Of a DNA stretch of 7,904 nucleotides, positions 1 through 6,485 are shown one piece after another. The stretch is from assembly GCA_946482355.1 (NCBI GenBank), contig CAMLRE010000082.1:1-7904 (forward strand), given 5' to 3'. Numbering within the stretch: the first letter of the stretch is position 1; each line of letters begins with the position of its first letter. The translations under genes were made by a program, and so were the position numbers. This DNA comes from an uncultured Bdellovibrio sp. (lineage in GTDB: Bacteria > Bdellovibrionota > Bdellovibrionia > Bdellovibrionales > Bdellovibrionaceae). The notes under the pieces were generated by a model. It was not told where the DNA came from. It saw only the letters and a list, made by a program, of their open reading frames with translations, and did not search any database.

Positions 1-359
1 TACCCGTAAAGGTCATAATGATAATCTTTAGACGAAGTCACAATTTTCAAGCGACCGTAATGACCGCCTTCGCGAGTCGCCCAGAATGTGATTTTAGCTT
101 TGCAGGCTTCGTGAGCTTGTAAAGTTTCAGGGCAATTGTGTTTCATGTAAAAATCGCCGTTAATTTTTAAAGAGATATTCGTTAAAGGCTCTTCAGCATT
201 GTTTGTTAAAGTTAAAACTTGTGTGCGTTGCCCGTGATACGGAACAAGACCGAAATCGATAGAGCCTTTTTCAACAGGCTTTTGCGGAGCTGTAGCTTCT
301 GTTGAAGCAAATGCTGATAGACTTAATAAAGTCGCAGTTAATAACGTGATTAGTTTCAT
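1..359 (-). CDS. Secreted protein with ASH/choice-of-anchor-D-like beta domain (partial, C-terminus beyond window)
   Basis: The frame is open from an ATG at 359 to the left window edge, giving the first 119 codons of a longer protein. The N-terminus (MKLITLLTATLLSLSAFA) is a classic Sec signal peptide with an AFA cleavage site after residue 18, so the product is periplasmic or secreted. Residues about 32-115 follow the pattern of ASH/choice-of-anchor-D domains: a start like 'IDFGLVP', then 'QVLTLTNNAEEPL', a 'NCPETL' loop, 'CKAKITFWA', and 'GRLKI'. C76 and C86 could form a disulfide. Such domains are Ig-fold modules of extracytoplasmic proteins, with no enzymatic role implied. The start is supported by a GAGGGA ribosome-binding site at 372-367, 7 nt upstream. 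The gene lies 59 nt downstream of the vWA lipoprotein gene in the same direction. The RBS is inside a long hairpin (see 363-407). The specific function is unknown. Confidence 0.8.
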   Translation of the reverse strand, partial: MKLITLLTATLLSLSAFASTEATAPQKPVEKGSIDFGLVPYHGQRTQVLTLTNNAEEPLTNISLKINGDFYMKHNCPETLQAHEACKAKITFWATREGGHYGRLKIVTSSKDYHYDLYG

Positions 360-362
360 TTT

Positions 363-407
363 AAAATCCCTCGCTAAATTTATATTTAAATTTAAGCGAA
401 GGATTTT
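363..407 (-). promoter_or_regulatory. Long hairpin containing the RBS of the downstream secreted-protein gene; possible terminator or translational insulator
   Basis: On the minus-strand RNA, 407-387 pairs with 382-363 around a 4-nt loop (386-383). I count 19 Watson-Crick pairs, one G·U pair (370/400) and one bulged U (395). The same DNA read on the plus strand has a C·A mismatch instead of the G·U, so the fold favours the minus-strand transcript. The 3' arm carries the GAGGGA ribosome-binding site (372-367) and ends in UUUU, then AAA and the ATG at 359. It begins 12 nt after the stop codon of the vWA gene, so it may terminate that transcript, or hide the RBS on readthrough RNA. The U-tract is short for a terminator. 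Confidence 0.6.
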
Positions 408-418
408 TACAGATTCAA
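390..418 (-). promoter_or_regulatory. Weak candidate sigma70-type promoter for the secreted-protein gene
   Basis: On the minus strand, TTGAAT (418-413, 4/6 to consensus) is separated by exactly 17 nt from TTAAAT (395-390, 4/6). A transcript starting near 383 would begin in the loop of the 363-407 hairpin. It would therefore lack the 5' arm and leave the RBS free. Both boxes are imperfect in an AT-rich stretch, so chance occurrence is quite possible. Confidence 0.25.
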
Positions 419-2716
419 TTAGTTACGCGGGCAATCGTAGCCAACATCGATGTGGTGGCCTGCTGGAACCGCTGGCGAGAAGATAAGTGCGTTATTTTCA
501 ATACGCGTTGACATGCCGGCAACCGCTGGAGTCACTGTCACATCAATTGTACCTACCGGAGCACACTCAAGTGGAATCGAAGCTAAAGAGCTTACGATAC
601 GGTCGCGGAAGTAATTTAAGTTCTCTGAATAATCATTAGCACAAATACTTGAAGTAAAACCATTCGTTAAACTTGATAATTCAGCATAGTACTTACCGTA
701 ATGAGATTTTGCTCCACCACTGTCTTGAGCGGCCATACAAGCTGAGTCGCCCGGCTTAACGATGATTGAATTCACCGTGAAACGTTTGTTCATGCCGAAT
801 TTCTGTTTGATTTTATTGACGTAACCTTGTGGAAGATCATCAGCTTCAAGTTGTTTTAACTCGCTACCATAGAACACTTGTGCCGAGTCGCCACCCACTG
901 AGCGCACATCTTCATCTGAAATAATAATCACAGAAATCGATGCATCACTTCTGTAACAAGTATTGCTTGAAGCATATTCAGCATGCCAGAAAGCCGCTTT
1001 AATCGCGCGCTCGTCATCTGTATCTGCCCAACCGGCACCGATGGCATCAATAGTTTTTGTGAAAATTGAATACGGATCAGCCGCACCACGTTTTAAAATC
1101 CATTGCGGTGAACCTACGTAATCAACCCAGTTACGCGAAGCTCCCCAGTAGTAGTATTGTCCGATTAACTGAGAATGAGTCACCGTAGCACACATTTGCC
1201 AGTCAACATTTTGCGAAGTCAGATTATTTACAAAACCTTGTAAACGTTCTGCTAACTTTCTGTTGTCTGGTAACATTGAATTAGAATCATCCACGATAAG
1301 AACGATATCTACTTTATTATCTGTTACTTGCACGTCTTTAGCTAAAGTCACTCGGCGTGTTGGTGTAACTACATTAGCCACAGTAACTTCTAACGGCGTT
1401 GGAATTGTGTAGGCATTATAGTTTGTTTGGCTAGCGCTTAAATAAACATAGTAAGTGCCAAGACCTGCAGCTAAGAAATTAGGTACTGATGTTGCACCAC
1501 CGATACCGCTGATTGAAACCGGCACACCATTACGGTAAACCGACCATGTGTATGTAACAGTGCTTGGGTTACAATTCGCATTTAATGTTGGGTTACCTGT
1601 AGTGCTATTAATTGTAATCGCTGTTGAATCCACGTTAAAACGAGGCGAACAATCAATTGTTAAGTTATTCACTCCAGAATTATCTACAGTGATTGTTAAC
1701 GCATTTGTTGTATTCCAAGTTACATGGTTAGCTTTTGTTGCTGTTAAGTAAATTAAATAAGTACCATTACCTAAAGCTACGAAATCAGGATTCGAATTGG
1801 CATCATTTAATGACGGAAGACTTACGTTTTGACCGTTCTTAGTCACTCTCCAAGAGTACGTCACATCAGAAGGAGCACAGTTTGCAGAGATTAACGGATT
1901 ATTTGTTGTTGTTGTTACCGTTAAGCTATTCAGTGAACCGTTAATTTTTGGATTACATAAAATCGGAGTTTGCGGCGGTGGCGGATCATTTACCGTTACA
2001 GTTAATGGAACCGAAGTTTGCCAGTGCGCTGAACCGCTTGCTGTTGCATATAAAGAGATACGGTAAGTACCCGCACCGTAACCTTTAATATTAGGTGAAG
2101 AGCTTGCTCCACTTAAACCCGCAATTGTAATTGTTGATCCGTTTTTAGTAACTGACCAAATATAAGATCCTGCAGCCGGAGAACAGTTTGCTGAAACAGT
2201 TGGATTATTATCTGTTGAATTTAAAGTGATCGAAGTTAAGTTACCATTTAATTTAGGATCACATGTTAATGAATTGCCTGTGCCAGAACCTGGAACAACT
2301 AATTCAAGCGGTGTTGTGGCCGTGTACGGGCCTTTTTGCCCGTCTGGATCACGTGCTGTTAAGAAAATATAATAAGTACCTTCGCCTAAAGTTCTTAAAT
2401 CAACATTGGCTGGATTTGCACCGGAAAGATTTGGGATAGACACATTTACAACTGATGAATCAGAGCGTTTGATAATCCATTCATAGTTGATATTAGCAGT
2501 ATCACAATTTGAAAGAAGACTTGGGTTGCCTGAAGCCGTGTACGTGTATGTCACTGCATTTGGGGAGATGCGAGGGTTACACGCGATAGTTACTCCGGTT
2601 GGGCCATCATCGACAGTAAGCTTTTGATTATCTGATTTTGTAAATTTAACCGGCGCGCAAGCAATCATACTTACCACCGTAAAAGATGCGACCACACCCA
2701 ATAACAATTGTTTCAT
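419..2716 (-). CDS. Lipoprotein with four Ig-like repeats and a vWA (MIDAS) domain
   Basis: Encodes 765 aa. I chose the ATG at 2716 because GGGGAGA (2730-2724) lies 7 nt upstream and it begins a lipoprotein signal (MKQLLLGVVASF..., lipidated C20 in SMIAC); the frame is open further upstream but adds only non-signal residues. The residues after C20 are A and P, with no Asp at +2, compatible with outer-membrane sorting. Residues 46-447 hold four Ig/PKD-like repeats of about 102-106 aa. Residues 469-713 form a vWA domain with a complete DxSxS MIDAS motif (D476, S478, S480) and an IISDED strand near 599-603. The tail to 765 is beta-rich with two further cysteines. vWA domains bind ligands through a divalent metal, so a cell-surface adhesion or envelope-binding role is inferred; partner unknown. 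Ser/Thr/Asn-rich composition fits an exported protein. It is divergent from the gene at 2890. Confidence 0.87.
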   Translation of the reverse strand: MKQLLLGVVASFTVVSMIACAPVKFTKSDNQKLTVDDGPTGVTIACNPRISPNAVTYTYTASGNPSLLSNCDTANINYEWIIKRSDSSVVNVSIPNLSGANPANVDLRTLGEGTYYIFLTARDPDGQKGPYTATTPLELVVPGSGTGNSLTCDPKLNGNLTSITLNSTDNNPTVSANCSPAAGSYIWSVTKNGSTITIAGLSGASSSPNIKGYGAGTYRISLYATASGSAHWQTSVPLTVTVNDPPPPQTPILCNPKINGSLNSLTVTTTTNNPLISANCAPSDVTYSWRVTKNGQNVSLPSLNDANSNPDFVALGNGTYLIYLTATKANHVTWNTTNALTITVDNSGVNNLTIDCSPRFNVDSTAITINSTTGNPTLNANCNPSTVTYTWSVYRNGVPVSISGIGGATSVPNFLAAGLGTYYVYLSASQTNYNAYTIPTPLEVTVANVVTPTRRVTLAKDVQVTDNKVDIVLIVDDSNSMLPDNRKLAERLQGFVNNLTSQNVDWQMCATVTHSQLIGQYYYWGASRNWVDYVGSPQWILKRGAADPYSIFTKTIDAIGAGWADTDDERAIKAAFWHAEYASSNTCYRSDASISVIIISDEDVRSVGGDSAQVFYGSELKQLEADDLPQGYVNKIKQKFGMNKRFTVNSIIVKPGDSACMAAQDSGGAKSHYGKYYAELSSLTNGFTSSICANDYSENLNYFRDRIVSSLASIPLECAPVGTIDVTVTPAVAGMSTRIENNALIFSPAVPAGHHIDVGYDCPRN
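1376..2581 (-). repeat. Four tandem Ig-like protein repeats within the vWA lipoprotein
   Basis: Four units start at cysteines 46, 152, 254 and 356 of the 765-aa protein (approximately 2581-2294, 2263-1988, 1957-1682 and 1651-1376). Each has the order C-[ND/S]-P-[RK], an 'NP' turn, a second cysteine 25-26 residues after the first (71, 178, 280, 382), Y-x-W, a central 'L/I-x-x-A' segment, and G-x-GTY-x-[IV]-[FYS]-L-x-A. The spacing is 106, 102 and 102 residues. The copies are diverged at DNA level, so this is old internal duplication and not a recent array. Confidence 0.85.
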
Positions 2717-2889
2717 ATTAGTGTCTCCCCAAGTTTCATAGTAAGTCATAAATTGTATTTTAGTAATACGCCGAAAGTCCAAAATGTGAAATTATGAGTC
2801 ATTGTAGTCTAGAACTGATCTGGACTCCCTTGTGACGGCTCATTCCGAGACATAGAATTGAATGAGCAACATTGTCCAGGAGGGACTTC
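2717..2889. other. Divergent intergenic region between the vWA lipoprotein and the coiled-coil gene
   Basis: This 173-bp spacer separates two divergently oriented genes and must hold both start regions. On the plus side I see a good promoter (2830-2858) and an AGGAGG RBS. On the minus side there is a GGGGAGA RBS, but only poor promoter candidates: TACAAT-like boxes without a convincing -35 element. A 7-bp inverted repeat, GCTCATT (2838-2844) and AATGAGC (2861-2867), flanks the plus-strand -10 box. Confidence 0.6.
2830..2858 (+). promoter_or_regulatory. Candidate sigma70-type promoter for the coiled-coil gene
   Basis: TTGTGA (2830-2835, 4/6 to consensus) and TAGAAT (2853-2858, 5/6) are separated by the ideal 17 nt. 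A start near 2865 would leave a short leader of about 25 nt containing AGGAGG before the GTG start. Confidence 0.45.
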
Positions 2890-2892
2890 GTG
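2878..2892 (+). promoter_or_regulatory. AGGAGG ribosome-binding site that sets a GTG start
   Basis: A perfect AGGAGG at 2878-2883 lies 6 nt before GTG at 2890. The in-frame TTG at 2872 lies upstream of this RBS and would put it inside the coding region, so the GTG is the likely start. Confidence 0.85.
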
Positions 2893-3702
2893 AATATTTG
2901 GCTTCTGCTACTTACTTTCTTCAATATCGTTTTACTAGCCGGACTTTCATTTAGCTTATTCCTTCGCGTGAGAGAAAAAAAAGAAGACCAACGTTTAACT
3001 AAAGGTCTACAACTTTTACAAAATAAAATTTCAATCTTAGAAGACTTATCAGATAAGACAGACCAACAGGTTAGAAAACTAATTCATATCCTAGACCAAA
3101 AGACTGGAGAAGTGCGCCAGGTGATGGCTGCCAGCGATGAGCAAATTCAGCAAATCGAAATGATGCTAAACAAAGGTCTGGAAATTTCTAAGATCTTTCA
3201 AGAATCAATCCCACAGGGCGAAATGCAGAACCGCCAAAAGACAACATTATATGTAACAGCCGCAAAAATGGCCCACCAAGGTTACACGTTAGAGCAAATC
3301 TTAGCGCAAGTTGATCTGACTCCGGCTGAAGTGCAAATGATTATTAAAGTAAATAAAGACAATCTTCAATTTGCTGAAGACCAACTACCCGCTTGGGCTC
3401 AAGGCACAACAACACAAGCTGGCAATGCCGCACAAACTGCAGAAAACGAATTAAACGAATTCACTCAAGCTTTAACAAACCAGAATTCTTTATATTCAGC
3501 TACTAAACTAAATACGACAATTACAGAAAAAGCGTTTGATACTATTAAGCAAGACATGACCACACAAACGACTTTAAACGCTGAATTTAAAAAGACGATT
3601 CAACAAATGCCACAGACATTTGCTGACAACGGCACATCGAAAACAGCTGATGGTAAAATCGTTAAACCTTTTGAATTTAAGCGTATCGTAAAAGCGAATT
3701 AA
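2890..3702 (+). CDS. Membrane-anchored coiled-coil protein with DUF2802-like motif
   Basis: Encodes 270 aa from GTG 2890, chosen for the AGGAGG 6 nt upstream. Residues 2-25 form one hydrophobic transmembrane segment followed by a basic stretch (RVREKK), predicting N-out/C-in topology with the bulk in the cytoplasm. Residues about 30-105 are charged, heptad-like and Gln/Glu/Lys-rich, consistent with a coiled coil. Residues about 118-158 (core TLYVTAAKMAHQGYTLEQI, then 'DLTPAEVQMII') match the pattern I associate with DUF2802, a short helix-turn-helix-like motif in single-pass proteins. The C-terminus (170-270) is Gln/Thr/Asn-rich and probably flexible. Molecular function is not known. The gene appears monocistronic: own promoter candidate upstream, strong terminator 50 nt downstream. 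The DUF2802 call is from memory of the family pattern. Confidence 0.82.
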   Translation: MNIWLLLLTFFNIVLLAGLSFSLFLRVREKKEDQRLTKGLQLLQNKISILEDLSDKTDQQVRKLIHILDQKTGEVRQVMAASDEQIQQIEMMLNKGLEISKIFQESIPQGEMQNRQKTTLYVTAAKMAHQGYTLEQILAQVDLTPAEVQMIIKVNKDNLQFAEDQLPAWAQGTTTQAGNAAQTAENELNEFTQALTNQNSLYSATKLNTTITEKAFDTIKQDMTTQTTLNAEFKKTIQQMPQTFADNGTSKTADGKIVKPFEFKRIVKAN

Positions 3703-3752
3703 TACTTTCGCTGATTCTGACCAAATCCTTTACAAAAAATCAAATTTAACGC

Positions 3753-3786
3753 TTCTGATCTCGCTTTAAAACGAGATCAGAATTTT
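3753..3786 (+). terminator. Intrinsic terminator of the coiled-coil gene
   Basis: A perfect 11-bp stem, TTCTGATCTCG (3753-3763) with CGAGATCAGAA (3772-3782), encloses an 8-nt loop and is followed by TTTT (3783-3786). It lies 50 nt after the stop codon at 3702 and separates this gene from the next plus-strand gene. Confidence 0.85.
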
Positions 3787-3844
3787 ACTATTAAGACTTC
3801 TGAAGAAACCTCATTTATTCTAATAGAGGCAGGAGTTTGACTTC

Positions 3845-4750
3845 ATGGAAGAACGAAATCTGGCGCAGGTTCTGGGCGCCCTTGATGAATGCATTGAAAA
3901 ATACACCGAAGACAGAAAAAAACGCGTGGATGGCTTTATAGAGCGTCATTTCTCGATGCAAGAGACTATCGCTATTCAAAAAAAATCTTTTCATTTGGAT
4001 TTACTCTTTAACCCACTGAATGCGCTTTGGTCGATTCCCTACCTAACGCTTAAAAAGTCAGTCGAGACTTTAGATAAACTGGGTTGGACTAAGCTTACTG
4101 CGGTTATGGAAAAAATTCCTTCTGGTATAAAAACCGGTTACCAAAAAGAAATCGAAAAGCTTATCGCCAAAGAACTTCTTGATTATGATGCTCTGGCTTT
4201 AGAGTTTCGCAATCACCCCACGATCAATAAATTAATCACGACAAAAGAACTTAGTTTAAACGAAATTAAAATCAAAACTGAGATCAACAAAGAAGTTGAT
4301 AAATACTCTTCAAGCCAAGCCATGATCACGGATCTAAGCGGTACTGTAATGACGTTGCTGATGGGCTGGTATTTCTTCGGCGATAAAACTTTAGGAGTTT
4401 TCGGAATGGGCAATCGTATCGCTCGTAAGATGGCCCATGATAAAGCGGCTTCCGGTTTTGTCTTCGGTGAAAAATTAGGGTCGGCCTTTTATAATGTTTT
4501 TCCGGTTGCACCCACACAGACGCAAGTTTATATGGCTACACTTGGTGTTGGTGTCTTACTGACAGCTTTCAGCGTTTTAGCAGCGGTTATGAGTGATCCG
4601 CTACGTAAACGTTTGGGGCTTCATAAAAAGAACCTGAATAGCCTGATTGAAAACCTTGAAGAGAAACTTTTTCTACAAATGAAAAAAGAGATTAAAGCTT
4701 CGCTTCGTAAATCTAATCAAAATACTCGACAGCAGATTCAGGCATCGTAA
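3845..4750 (+). CDS. Membrane protein, DUF6635-like, function unknown
   Basis: Encodes 301 aa from ATG 3845, with GGAG (3832-3835) 9 nt upstream. The N-terminus has the segment RKKRVDGFIERHFS (24-37), then an amphipathic stretch, LLFNPLNALWSIPYLTL (53-69). Two hydrophobic segments follow, about 163-180 and 227-249, with a conserved-looking region between them containing 'FGEKLGSAFYNVFP' (207-220). After the second segment comes DPLRKRLGLHKKNL (251-264) and a charged helical C-terminus. This order resembles what I recall of DUF6635 proteins, so the family call is tentative and no function is implied. There is no signal peptide; an inner-membrane protein with cytoplasmic termini is likely. It is isolated from the upstream gene by a terminator and converges with the aminotransferase gene, with 10 nt between stops. 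I see no plus-strand terminator after it. Confidence 0.8.
   Translation: MEERNLAQVLGALDECIEKYTEDRKKRVDGFIERHFSMQETIAIQKKSFHLDLLFNPLNALWSIPYLTLKKSVETLDKLGWTKLTAVMEKIPSGIKTGYQKEIEKLIAKELLDYDALALEFRNHPTINKLITTKELSLNEIKIKTEINKEVDKYSSSQAMITDLSGTVMTLLMGWYFFGDKTLGVFGMGNRIARKMAHDKAASGFVFGEKLGSAFYNVFPVAPTQTQVYMATLGVGVLLTAFSVLAAVMSDPLRKRLGLHKKNLNSLIENLEEKLFLQMKKEIKASLRKSNQNTRQQIQAS
4682..4714 (-). terminator. Candidate terminator of the minus-strand operon, inside the opposing gene
   Basis: On the minus strand, AGATT (4714-4710) pairs with AATCT (4693-4689) and AAGC (4705-4702) with GCTT (4698-4695) around a GAA loop, with an internal bulge. The stem is followed by CTTTTTT (U-tract 4687-4682). It lies about 47 nt after the aminotransferase stop codon and within the 3' coding end of the converging gene. 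The stem is imperfect, so support is moderate to weak. Confidence 0.35.
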
Positions 4751-4760
4751 CCCAATAGTC

Positions 4761-5960
4761 TTATGACATTTGATCGATCATCTTTTGCAGACGATCCATG
4801 GCTTCGTTAAATTTTGCTGTTTCAGTCGCAAAACTTAAGCGCATGTAACCCGGCTCACCAAATTCTTCACCAGGAACCGTAGCTACGAAGAAATCTTCTA
4901 AATAGATTTTTCCGAATTGAGCCGATGATTGCACAGCTTCGCCTTTGTATTTACGGCCTAAGAATTTTTCAACGTTAATCCATAAGTAAAACGCACCGTC
5001 TGGTTTGTAAACTTGCAGATCTTTGATTTGCGCCATACGTTTTAAAGCCGCATCTAAGCGCGATTTTAAAAGATCAATTGTATTTTTAATATCAGCTTCA
5101 GAATGTAATAACGCTTTTTCAGCTGCCGCTTGCGCAATTGACGATGGAGCCCCTGTTGATTGAGACGCGTAATCGCCAATCGCTTTAAGAATTTTTTCAG
5201 GCCCCATAGCCCAACCGATTCTCCAGCCTGTCATTGAGTAAGCTTTTGAACCACCGTTAATTAAAACCGTGCGCTCACGTAACTCAGGAGCTACCTGAAG
5301 TAAGTGTGGCGCAATCGCTGTACCATTTAACATTAAACGGTTGTACATATCATCAGAGATAACAACTACGCGTGGATGCTTTTTTAAAACATCGGCCATC
5401 GCTTTTAATTCTTCTTTTGAATAAACAAAACCTGTCGGGTTTGACGGCGAACAGAATAAGAAAACTTTTGTTTTCGGTGTGATCGCTTTTTCTAAACGTT
5501 CAGCCGAAAGTTTAAAATTATGCTCAGCTTTGCAATCTACGATTTTAGGAACGGCGTCAGCCAGTTCTGCCATCGCCGGATAACTGACCCAGTACGGTGA
5601 ATGAATAATCACTTCATCACCTGGATCACATAAACATTGAAGCGCTGTAAAGATCGCGTATTTAGCACCGCTTGTAACAGCGATTTCTTTAGCCGGATTA
5701 TAAGTAAAACCAAGATCAGCTTCAGTGCGCATTGCAATCGCTTTACGTAATTCGATCGTGCCGTTAGCTGCTGTGTACTTTGTAAAACCTGTTTGAATCG
5801 CGTTCACACCGGCTTCAGCGGCCACTTTATAAGTGGGCCAGTCAGGTTCACCCACTGTAAGCGAAATCACATTGTGACCCTGAGCTTGTAATTCTTTAGC
5901 TTTGGCAACAAGTGCTAGTGTCGGAGATGATTTTAGGCTTAACGCTTTTTTTGACAACAT
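4761..5960 (-). CDS. aspC: Aspartate-type aminotransferase (class I, PLP-dependent)
   Basis: Encodes 399 aa, the usual length for prokaryotic (subgroup Ib) aspartate aminotransferases. I chose ATG 5960 because AAGGA (5974-5970) lies 9 nt upstream; the TTG at 5969 directly abuts that RBS. Visible fold-type I landmarks are: 'GEPDWPT' near 37-43, SGAKYA at 97-102, PYWVSYP at 122-128 with W124 stacking on the cofactor, SPSNPTG at 171-177 with N174, SDDMY at 202-206 with D203 contacting the PLP pyridine nitrogen and Y206, the Schiff-base lysine K239 in GGSKAYSMTGWR, and R374 in 'MRLSF', which binds the substrate alpha-carboxylate. The expected reaction is aspartate + 2-oxoglutarate to oxaloacetate + glutamate in the cytosol; relatives also act on other amino acids or prephenate, so exact substrate and the symbol are family-level calls. 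It is the last gene of the minus-strand operon, 24 nt after coaD. Confidence 0.93.
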   Translation of the reverse strand: MLSKKALSLKSSPTLALVAKAKELQAQGHNVISLTVGEPDWPTYKVAAEAGVNAIQTGFTKYTAANGTIELRKAIAMRTEADLGFTYNPAKEIAVTSGAKYAIFTALQCLCDPGDEVIIHSPYWVSYPAMAELADAVPKIVDCKAEHNFKLSAERLEKAITPKTKVFLFCSPSNPTGFVYSKEELKAMADVLKKHPRVVVISDDMYNRLMLNGTAIAPHLLQVAPELRERTVLINGGSKAYSMTGWRIGWAMGPEKILKAIGDYASQSTGAPSSIAQAAAEKALLHSEADIKNTIDLLKSRLDAALKRMAQIKDLQVYKPDGAFYLWINVEKFLGRKYKGEAVQSSAQFGKIYLEDFFVATVPGEEFGEPGYMRLSFATETAKFNEAMDRLQKMIDQMS

Positions 5961-5984
5961 ACTTACCAATCCTTTTTTAAAAAA

Positions 5985-6467
5985 TTACTTTTTAAGTTTT
6001 TTAACTAATTCAGGCATTACGATATCTGGAACTAATCCCGATAAGTTACCGCCGTTTTTCGCAAGTTCTTTTACTCCACGTGAAGAAATAAAATAATATT
6101 CCGGTCTTGAGAAAATCATAAACGTTTCAATTTCTGGAGCCAGTTTTTTATTGATATTCGCTAATGTGCCTTCGTATTCAAAGTCAGCTACCGCACGTAA
6201 ACCACGCACGATAATTTTAGCTCCCTTAGCTTTCATGTAATCAACAGTCAGGCCTTGAAAGATATCTACTTTGACATTTTTTTTGTGAGAAAATTGTTTA
6301 CGAACAAATTCAGCACGCTCTTCAGCGCTGAACATATAAGTTTTATCACCCGACTGGGCAACCAAGACGATCACTTCGCCGAACATATCAGACAGACGAT
6401 GGATAATATCCACATGGCCTGATGTAATAGGATCAAAACTTCCCGGATAAACGGCAATTTGCGACAT
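5985..6467 (-). CDS. coaD: Phosphopantetheine adenylyltransferase
   Basis: Encodes 160 aa, the standard size of bacterial PPAT. The enzyme joins ATP and 4'-phosphopantetheine to give dephospho-CoA and pyrophosphate, the penultimate step of coenzyme A synthesis in the cytosol; family members are hexamers. The nucleotidyltransferase signature is at the N-terminus: YPGSFDPITSGH (7-18) with the TxGH catalytic histidine H18 (here TSGH where TNGH is commoner). Also present are K42 in the 'DKTYMFS' loop, RGLRAVADFEYE (88-99) with R88 and R91, and the ISSRGVKE signature (127-134). ATG 6467 has GGAG 8 nt upstream (6479-6476). It follows rsmD after 86 nt and precedes the aminotransferase by 24 nt. rsmD-coaD adjacency is common in bacteria and supports both calls. 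Confidence 0.97.
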   Translation of the reverse strand: MSQIAVYPGSFDPITSGHVDIIHRLSDMFGEVIVLVAQSGDKTYMFSAEERAEFVRKQFSHKKNVKVDIFQGLTVDYMKAKGAKIIVRGLRAVADFEYEGTLANINKKLAPEIETFMIFSRPEYYFISSRGVKELAKNGGNLSGLVPDIVMPELVKKLKK

Positions 6468-6485
6468 CGCTAACGCTCCATTTTT

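Noticed and set aside
1548..1751. Plus-strand open frame within the vWA lipoprotein gene
   Set aside because: It is antisense to the conserved repeat-coding sequence, with no RBS or recognisable protein features.
1376..2581. CRISPR array or recent tandem DNA repeat in the lipoprotein gene
   Set aside because: The periodicity is at protein level (about 306-318 nt) with diverged DNA, not short identical repeats with spacers.
2717..2782. Longer N-terminus for the vWA lipoprotein
   Set aside because: The extra 22 residues would place the lipoprotein signal peptide internally, and the RBS GGGGAGA fits the start at 2716.
4213..4517. Two overlapping minus-strand open frames inside the DUF6635-like gene
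   Set aside because: They are shadows of the plus-strand gene, with no RBS and implausible composition.
4764..4800. Plus-strand terminator after the DUF6635-like gene (region with TGATCGATCA then TCTTTT)
   Set aside because: The palindrome allows only a 3-bp stem with a 4-nt loop, and the U-run is short; not convincing.
5973..5984. TTTTTTAAAAAA palindrome between coaD and the aminotransferase as a terminator
   Set aside because: It has no GC stem and no loop room, and it overlaps the aminotransferase RBS; it is more likely just AT-rich spacer.
5902..6096. Plus-strand open frame across the coaD/aminotransferase junction
   Set aside because: It is antisense to two confidently identified genes and lacks supporting signals.
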